Assembly (NCBI GenBank): GCA_016776525.1
Contig: JADHTD010000177.1
Coordinates: 1-6,115 of the forward strand
DNA from: Rhodospirillales bacterium
GTDB taxonomy: Bacteria > Pseudomonadota > Alphaproteobacteria > Rhodospirillales > JADHTD01
DNA length: 6,115 nucleotides
Direction: 5' to 3'
Position numbers and translations under genes: made by a program. The notes under the pieces are model-generated. The model was not told the DNA's origin and did not search any database. It saw only the letters and a list, made by a program, of their open reading frames with translations. Shown here piece after piece: positions 1 to 4,339 of this stretch (the first letter of the stretch is position 1; the number at the start of each line of letters is the position of its first letter).

Positions 1-470
1 AAATGGGCTGGCGCGGGCTTTATTATGAACACAAATTCCCGGTCCATATCTTCCGGCTGTCGGGAATTTACGGACCGGGCCGTAGCGTGCTCGACCGGGT
101 CCGGATGGACGAGGCCCGGCGCATTGAAAAACCGAACCACCTGTTCGGGCGCATCCATGTGGATGATATCGTCGGCGTGCTGCGCGCCTCCATGGCCAAA
201 CCCGATGCCGGCGCCGTCTATAACCTGGCCGACGACGAACCGTCGGCCCCCGGCGACGTCATTGCCTATGCCTGTGAACTGCTGGGGGTGGACCCCTTGC
301 CCGCCGTGCCGTTTGAAGAGGCGGCCAAGGAAATGACAACCATGGGCCTCAGTTTCTGGCGGGACAACCGGGTGGTCAGCAACCGCCGCCTTAAAGACGA
401 CCTGGGCTATACCCTGAAATACCCGGATTACCGCAGCGGCCTTAAAAGTATTGTCGATGCGGGAGGGTGA
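1..470 (+). CDS. SDR-family NAD(P)-dependent epimerase/dehydratase, YeeZ-like (5' truncated by window edge)
   Basis: This is the C-terminal part of an extended or atypical short-chain dehydrogenase/reductase, presumably a cytoplasmic NAD(P)-dependent nucleotide-sugar epimerase or related oxidoreductase. About 155 residues are visible from the first in-frame ATG at base 3. That Met is probably internal, because the frame is open to the window edge and the protein begins in the middle of the fold: the N-terminal GxxGxxG Rossmann motif is missing. Family signatures visible are RLSGIYGPGRS (residues 19-28 of the visible part), HVDDI (52-56), which is the usual substrate-domain motif, YNLADDEP (73-80), and a C-terminal SNRRLKDDLGY / YPDYRSGL segment typical of YeeZ-like proteins. 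It ends in TGA at 468-470. A promoter-like sequence for the next gene starts 9 bases later, so the two genes are probably transcribed separately. The family is well supported; the substrate cannot be read from the sequence. Confidence 0.88.
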   Translation, partial: MGWRGLYYEHKFPVHIFRLSGIYGPGRSVLDRVRMDEARRIEKPNHLFGRIHVDDIVGVLRASMAKPDAGAVYNLADDEPSAPGDVIAYACELLGVDPLPAVPFEEAAKEMTTMGLSFWRDNRVVSNRRLKDDLGYTLKYPDYRSGLKSIVDAGG

Positions 471-479
471 TATCCAAAG

Positions 480-508
480 CTGACAGCCCAATCGTTGACC
501 GCTATCAT
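480..508 (+). promoter_or_regulatory. Sigma70-type promoter candidate for the DUF1194 gene
   Basis: CTGACA (480-485) and TATCAT (503-508) each match the sigma70 -35 and -10 consensus at five of six positions, with an ideal 17-bp spacer. Transcription would start near 515, giving a leader of about 35 nt to the ATG at 550. That leader would leave the alternative ATG at 520 only about 5 nt from the RNA 5' end. Called by eye; no start site has been mapped. Confidence 0.5.
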
Positions 509-539
509 AGCCGAACACGATGGGACGCACGTCAACCGG

Positions 540-547
540 GGAGGAGG
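540..547 (+). promoter_or_regulatory. Ribosome binding site fixing the DUF1194 start
   Basis: GGAGGAGG lies directly upstream of the ATG at 550. The first GGAGG (540-544) leaves a 5-nt spacer. This strong Shine-Dalgarno sequence selects the 550 ATG over the in-frame ATG at 520, which has no purine-rich site at the right distance. Confidence 0.75.
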
Positions 548-549
548 CG

Positions 550-1269
550 ATGCTCAAGCATATTCTGACGATGATGACGGTTGCCGTCATTTGCACAGCG
601 CCGGCGAAGGCTGCCGACCCGGTTGCCGTTGACCTGGAACTGGCTTTTGTGGTCGATGCCTCGGGCAGCATTGATGCCGAGGAAACCATGCTGCAACGCC
701 AGGGCTACGCCGACGCCCTGGTCCACCCGAAGGTGCTGCGGGCCATTTCCGGCGGTTTCAAACAATCGATCGCTGTCGCCTATATCGAATTTGCCGGGCT
801 CGAATGCGTCCGCGTCAGTATTCCCTGGATGCGCATCGGTTCCGCCGCCGAGGCCAGGGCTTTCGGAAACAAGGTTCTGGCCCTGCCGATGGACGACTGT
901 TGGGGCGGCAATGCGGTCGGCGACGCCCTCATGCTGGGCATCCAGTCCATTGAGACAAACAATTTCGAAGGCACCCGCCGGGTCATCGATATTTCCGGCG
1001 ACGGGCCGAATACAATGGGCACACCGGCCTCCGCCGCCCGTGATCTGGCGGTTTCCCGGCGCATCACCATCAATGCCCTGGTCATCGACCGCCCGGAGAT
1101 GCCGGACCTGGACCAGTATTTCAAGGAAGTGGTGATCGGCGGCAGGCGTTCCTTCATGCTGAAGGTGGAAGACCGCAAGTCCTTCGCCCAGGGAATATTA
1201 AAAAAACTGATCCTGGAAATCGCCGACCGCGATCCGGACGACCAGAAAGCGGCCTTGAATCGGCGCTAA
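550..1269 (+). CDS. Secreted DUF1194 family protein (von Willebrand factor A-like fold)
   Basis: The product has 239 residues. I chose the ATG at 550 because of the GGAGGAGG site just upstream and because a clean signal peptide follows: Lys3, a hydrophobic stretch at about 5-17, and an A-K-A cleavage site ending at residue 21. The mature protein opens with a VWA-like strand and metal-site motif, VVDASGS (34-40; Asp36, Ser38, Ser40). The RRVIDISGDGPN segment (143-154) is characteristic of DUF1194. Where many relatives, as I recall them, have a metal-binding Thr after the GG turn, this protein has GGNAVG, with Asn121. The mature part has only two cysteines, Cys86 and Cys117, which could form a disulfide in the periplasm (inference). 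The family has no established biochemical role; metal-dependent protein binding is the usual guess from the fold. The gene is convergent with the hydrolase and their stop codons overlap. Family call secure, function unknown. Confidence 0.88.
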   Translation: MLKHILTMMTVAVICTAPAKAADPVAVDLELAFVVDASGSIDAEETMLQRQGYADALVHPKVLRAISGGFKQSIAVAYIEFAGLECVRVSIPWMRIGSAAEARAFGNKVLALPMDDCWGGNAVGDALMLGIQSIETNNFEGTRRVIDISGDGPNTMGTPASAARDLAVSRRITINALVIDRPEMPDLDQYFKEVVIGGRRSFMLKVEDRKSFAQGILKKLILEIADRDPDDQKAALNRR

Positions 1270-2075
1270 TTCGGTTGTTCCGGCCCCGGCGGGTTGTCGA
1301 TGTGATGGAGCAGTTTATCCAGGATACGGATCAGGCGGTCCAGGTCATGGGGTTCGGACAGCCGGTGGTCACCTTCCTTGATCAGCGTCACCTCCACATC
1401 CCGGGAACGCAGGCATTCGGCAAGGCGCATTGAGGTCTGCCAGGGCACATCCCGGTCCTGCTGGCCGTGAATCAGCCGCACCGGGCAGTCGAGTGGGATT
1501 TCCCGGTCCAGCAGCAATTGGTCCCGCCCGTCCTCGATCAAGGCCTTGGTGATGGGATAGGGATCGCCGTCCTCGTAATCGGACGGGATCAGGACTTGGC
1601 CCGTTTCTGCCAGTTCTTTTTGTTGATCGGGGGTGAATACCGCTTCCATCAGGTCGCGGGTGAAATCCGGGGCCGCCGCCGTGCCGAGCAGCCCGGCGAC
1701 CCGTTGCGGCCGCAAGAGAGTCGTCAACAGCATGATCCAGCCGCCCATGGACGAGCCGACCAGTACCTGCGGGCCATCTGTAAGTTTATCGAGGGCATAA
1801 ACCGCATCGGCCGCCCACTGACCGATGGTGCCGTCGGTAAAGGCGCCGGACGACTGGCCGTGGCCGGTATAGTCGAAACGCAGGAAAGCGCGGCCCCGGT
1901 CCCGGCAATAGGCTTCCAGCGCCAGGGCCTTGCTGCCGGTCATATCCGACATGAATCCGGTCAGGAAAACGATACCGGGGGACTTGCCAGGACTCCGATG
2001 GTAAGCGATTGTGGCGCCGTCATCCCGTGCTAGTATCTGGGGAGGCGAGTTTTCAGGGGGTGTCAAATCGGTCAT
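1266..2075 (-). CDS. Alpha/beta hydrolase, ABHD10-like serine esterase/thioesterase
   Basis: The product is 269 residues, a normal length for a single-domain alpha/beta hydrolase without a large lid. The nucleophile elbow is GSSMG (107-111), with Ser109 as likely nucleophile. Asp207 in HGQQDRDVP and His237 in EGDHRLSEP complete the triad, and the TGF segment at 39-41 is the likely oxyanion loop. The FMSDMTGSKA (41-50), DYTGHGQSSG (68-77) and AAAPDFT (133-139) segments resemble the ABHD10-like group (serine esterases or depalmitoylases in animals), but the bacterial substrate is unknown. There is no signal peptide, so it is presumably cytoplasmic. The start at 2075 is where homology-like sequence begins; the frame stays open far upstream only because it lies antisense to the GT4 gene. 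The Shine-Dalgarno is weak (GAG about 8 nt upstream). The stop TAG (1268-1266) overlaps the TAA of the DUF1194 gene. Confidence 0.9.
   Translation of the reverse strand: MTDLTPPENSPPQILARDDGATIAYHRSPGKSPGIVFLTGFMSDMTGSKALALEAYCRDRGRAFLRFDYTGHGQSSGAFTDGTIGQWAADAVYALDKLTDGPQVLVGSSMGGWIMLLTTLLRPQRVAGLLGTAAAPDFTRDLMEAVFTPDQQKELAETGQVLIPSDYEDGDPYPITKALIEDGRDQLLLDREIPLDCPVRLIHGQQDRDVPWQTSMRLAECLRSRDVEVTLIKEGDHRLSEPHDLDRLIRILDKLLHHIDNPPGPEQPN
2009..2036 (+). promoter_or_regulatory. Extended -10 promoter candidate for the GT4-GT9 unit
   Basis: TTGTGG (2009-2014), a 16-bp spacer and TAGTAT (2031-2036), preceded by TG at 2028-2029 in the TGn position of an extended -10 element. Transcription would start near 2043, giving a leader of about 48 nt. 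The site lies inside the 5' part of the hydrolase gene on the other strand. It is a visual match only. Confidence 0.3.
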
Positions 2076-2090
2076 GCTTGGCTCGATTAA

Positions 2091-3320
2091 ATGATTGGCG
2101 TCACGAACAATAGCATCATTGCCCTGGCGGGAGCCAAGGGCAACAACGACTCTCAGGAATCCGAGAGCGACGGCAGGCGGGCGACCGTATTGCAGGTGCT
2201 GCCGCGCCTGGAAGCGGGCGGCGGTGTCGAACGCGGCACCGTTGAAATCGCCGCCGCCATTGCCGAAGCCGGGGGCCGCGCCCTGGTGGCCTCGGCAGGC
2301 GGCGACCTGGTGCATGCCCTGACCCGGGTCGGGGCCGAGCACGTGACCTTGCCGGTCGACAGCAAGAACCCGTTCGTCATGCATGCCAACATCGACCGCC
2401 TGGCCGACCTCATCAAAGCCGAAGGTGTCGATATCGTGCATGCCCGCTCCCGGGCCCCGGCCTGGAGCAGCTATTATGCCGCCAAACGCAGCGGCTGCCA
2501 TTTCGTCACCACCTTCCACGGAACTTACGGCGCCGAAGGGTTCCTTAAACGGCGCTATAATTCCGTCATGACCCGCGGCGAAAGGGTCATTGCCATCTCC
2601 GCCTTTATCGCCGGCCATATGAGACAGATTTACGGTGTCGATATTCCCCGTATCCGGGTTATTCACCGGGGCGTCGACCTGGACCGTTTCGACCCGGAGA
2701 AAGTCAGCGCCGAACGCCGGGTGGCGCTGGCCACCCAATGGCGGCTGGACGACGGCTGTCCGGTGGTCATGCTGCCCGGGCGGTTGACCCGCTGGAAGGG
2801 GCAACGGGTCTTTATCGACGCCATCGGCAAGCTGGGACGCCGGGACATCCGCTGTGTGCTGGTCGGTTCCGACCAGGGGCGCACCGATTACCGCCGGGAA
2901 CTGGAGGATTTGGTTGAGAGCCGCGGCTTGGGCGAAGTCATCCGCATCGTCGATTATTGTGACGATATGGCGGCGGCCTACCTTCTGACCGATGTCGTGG
3001 TTTCCGCCTCCACCGACCCGGAAGCTTTCGGCCGGGTGGTGGCCGAGGCCCAGGCCCTGGGCCGCCCGGTCATTGCGTCGGATCACGGCGGCGCCCGGGA
3101 AACGGTGATCGTCGGGGAAACCGGGTGGTTGTCGCCGCCGGGCGATGCCGGGGCCCTGGCCGAGGCCATCGACCGGGTGTTGTCCCTCGATGAGGCGGAG
3201 CGCGCCAAATTGTCCGAAAAGGCCATCAGGCATGTCCGTGAGAAATTTTCCCGGACCACCATGTGCGCCCGGACCCTGGACGTCTATAACGAGGTCCTGC
3301 ACCTGGAAGAGACGTCCTGA
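2091..3320 (+). CDS. Glycosyltransferase family 4 (GT-B fold)
   Basis: The product has 409 residues. The N-terminal acceptor domain starts near residue 31 with TVLQVLPRLEAGGGVERGT (32-50), the usual first strand and glycine-rich loop of GT4 enzymes; HARSRAPAW (117-125) and FHGTYG (142-147) follow. The C-terminal donor domain has PGRLTRWKGQ (229-238), with Arg231 and Lys236 as likely phosphate contacts, and the E-x7-E motif Glu311/Glu319 in DPEAFGRVVAEAQALG. It should transfer a sugar from a nucleotide-sugar donor, with retention of configuration, onto an envelope glycan or lipid acceptor at the cytoplasmic face; donor and acceptor are not readable. The start at 2091 is the only sensible ATG: an in-frame TAA directly precedes it and the next Met is residue 98. 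However, no clear Shine-Dalgarno is present, and about 30 polar residues precede the fold. Its TGA overlaps the GT9 ATG, implying translational coupling. Confidence 0.92.
   Translation: MIGVTNNSIIALAGAKGNNDSQESESDGRRATVLQVLPRLEAGGGVERGTVEIAAAIAEAGGRALVASAGGDLVHALTRVGAEHVTLPVDSKNPFVMHANIDRLADLIKAEGVDIVHARSRAPAWSSYYAAKRSGCHFVTTFHGTYGAEGFLKRRYNSVMTRGERVIAISAFIAGHMRQIYGVDIPRIRVIHRGVDLDRFDPEKVSAERRVALATQWRLDDGCPVVMLPGRLTRWKGQRVFIDAIGKLGRRDIRCVLVGSDQGRTDYRRELEDLVESRGLGEVIRIVDYCDDMAAAYLLTDVVVSASTDPEAFGRVVAEAQALGRPVIASDHGGARETVIVGETGWLSPPGDAGALAEAIDRVLSLDEAERAKLSEKAIRHVREKFSRTTMCARTLDVYNEVLHLEETS
2107..2137 (-). promoter_or_regulatory. Extended -10 promoter candidate for the hydrolase gene
   Basis: On the minus strand, TTGGCT (2137-2132) is followed after 19 bp by TATTGT (2112-2107), with a TGC immediately before the -10. 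The long spacer is a weakness; the TGn element partly compensates. Transcription would start near 2100, about 25 nt before the ATG at 2075. The site lies within the first codons of the GT4 gene. Confidence 0.25.
3305..3312 (+). promoter_or_regulatory. Ribosome binding site for the GT9 gene, inside the GT4 coding region
   Basis: GGAAGAGA within the last codons of the GT4 gene lies 7 nt before the ATG at 3320. Together with the TGATG stop/start overlap it supports re-initiation and the 3320 start. Confidence 0.55.
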
Positions 3321-4273
3321 TGGCGGCTGACGTGATCGCCGGTGCTCCTAATATCCTGGTTATCAAGCTTTCGGCGCTGGGCGACATCGTACAGGCCTTG
3401 GGCCCCTTTAAAGCCATCCGCCAACACCACCGTCAAGACCACATCACGCTTTTGACGACGGAGCCTTACGGTCCCCTGGCCGAAGCTTCGGGACTATTCG
3501 ACGCCATTGAATTTGATCCGCGTCCGGCCCTGTTGCAGTTCGGCCGCTGGGCCGCCGTTCGCCGTTTCCTGAAAGAAGGTGGTTTTCAACGGATTTATGA
3601 CTTGCAGACCTCGGGCCGCAGTTCGCTTTATTACAAACTCTTCTGGCCGGGGCCTTACCCCGAATGGTCGGGGGTTGCCCGGGGCTGTTCGCATCCCCAC
3701 GCCAACCCGAAGCGCGACGATATGCACACCCTGGAACGCCAGGCCGAACAATTGAAGATGGCGGGCCTTGAAGAGGTGCCGCCGCCGGACCTTGAATGGG
3801 CCGCGGCCGATGTTTCCCGGTTTGACTTGGTCGACCGCTATGCCCTGCTGATGCCGGGTGGCGCTCCGCACCGGCCCGCCAAACGCTGGCCCGCCGCCTA
3901 TTTTGCCGGTCTCGGGCGCTGGTTGCTGACCCAGGGGATTACGCCTGTGCTGCTGGGCGCCACCAGCGAACAGTCGCTGCATGCAACGGTGATCGAACAG
4001 TGTCCCGGCGCCATCAGCCTGGCTGGGCAGACGGACCTTATCGACATCGCCGTTTTGGCCCGCCGGGCCGAATGGGCGGTGGGCAACGATACCGGACCAA
4101 TGCACCTCGCGGCAGTCGCCGGCTGCCGTTCGGTGGTGCTGTTTTCCAGAGACTCGGACCCGGCCTTGTGCGCCCCGAAAGGCCGTACCGTAACCGAAGT
4201 GGTGCAGGACGATCTGGAGGAACTTTCAGTGGAAGAGGTAACCCGCGTTCTGATGACCGCCGCGCCTGCTTGA
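3320..4273 (+). CDS. Glycosyltransferase family 9, heptosyltransferase-like
   Basis: The product has 317 residues, close to the usual GT9 length. The N-terminal motif ILVIKLSALGDIVQALGPF (12-30) carries the conserved GD (Gly21-Asp22), the aspartate being the presumed catalytic base by analogy with WaaC. YDLQTSGRSS (93-102) is typical of the family. In the C-terminal donor half, PGGAPHRPAKRWP (179-191) and the hallmark GNDTGPMHLAAVAG (255-268) form the nucleotide-sugar binding site. GT9 enzymes add heptose (from ADP-heptose) or related sugars to the LPS inner core on the cytoplasmic side of the inner membrane; whether heptose is the donor here is inference. No signal peptide or membrane span is visible. 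The ATG shares one base with the GT4 stop, so the two genes form one coupled unit and probably act on the same glycan. No T-rich terminator follows. Confidence 0.92.
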   Translation: MAADVIAGAPNILVIKLSALGDIVQALGPFKAIRQHHRQDHITLLTTEPYGPLAEASGLFDAIEFDPRPALLQFGRWAAVRRFLKEGGFQRIYDLQTSGRSSLYYKLFWPGPYPEWSGVARGCSHPHANPKRDDMHTLERQAEQLKMAGLEEVPPPDLEWAAADVSRFDLVDRYALLMPGGAPHRPAKRWPAAYFAGLGRWLLTQGITPVLLGATSEQSLHATVIEQCPGAISLAGQTDLIDIAVLARRAEWAVGNDTGPMHLAAVAGCRSVVLFSRDSDPALCAPKGRTVTEVVQDDLEELSVEEVTRVLMTAAPA

Positions 4274-4279
4274 CAGGCG
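4263..4279. repeat. Perfect 6-bp inverted repeat across the GT9 stop codon
   Basis: CGCCTG (4263-4268) and CAGGCG (4274-4279) are perfectly complementary around a 5-base loop. No T-run follows, so this is not a canonical intrinsic terminator. The right arm shares two bases (4274-4275) with the TTGACA box at 4270-4275, and the loop contains the rest. It may be a weak terminator, an operator, or chance in GC-rich DNA. Confidence 0.35.
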
Positions 4280-4297
4280 GTGCCAGCGGTCTACAGT
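4270..4297 (+). promoter_or_regulatory. Sigma70-type promoter candidate for thrS
   Basis: A perfect TTGACA (4270-4275) is followed after 16 bp by TACAGT (4292-4297), which matches the -10 consensus at four of six positions including the key second A and final T. The -35 box overlaps the TGA stop of the GT9 gene (4271-4273). Transcription would start near 4304, leaving a leader of about 36 nt, too short for a T-box or a peptide-based attenuator. Confidence 0.55.
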
Positions 4298-4339
4298 GCG
4301 CCCCCGTTTCCAGGATTTATTAGACACAAAGACAGTCCC

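Noticed and set aside
520..549. The ATG at 520 as start of the DUF1194 gene.
   Set aside because: It lacks a ribosome binding site, would sit about 5 nt from the predicted transcript start, and would put ten polar residues before a complete signal peptide. The ATG at 550 has GGAGGAGG upstream.
580..594. Cys15 of the DUF1194 protein as a lipoprotein lipobox cysteine.
   Set aside because: The preceding residues are A-V-I, without the small residue normally required just before the Cys. A standard A-K-A signal peptidase I site follows.
1270..1310. A bidirectional intrinsic terminator near the convergent stops (CCGGCCCCGG).
   Set aside because: The repeat is 4 bp with a 2-base centre, which cannot form a usable hairpin, and there is no T-run. 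It also lies within hydrolase codons.
2076..3302. A minus-strand reading frame of 409 codons continuous with the hydrolase, which would make a 678-residue protein.
   Set aside because: It lies exactly antisense and codon-aligned to the GT4 gene. Minus-strand stops would need TTA, CTA or TCA codons in GT4, which are rare in GC-rich genes. The translation is Gly/Pro/His/Gln-rich with no recognisable domain, and homology-like sequence begins only at the Met at 2075.
4274..4339. A T-box, leader peptide or other riboswitch controlling thrS.
   Set aside because: The predicted leader is only about 36 nt, with no T-box-like sequence, no threonine-codon run and no terminator. T-boxes are also not expected in Alphaproteobacteria.
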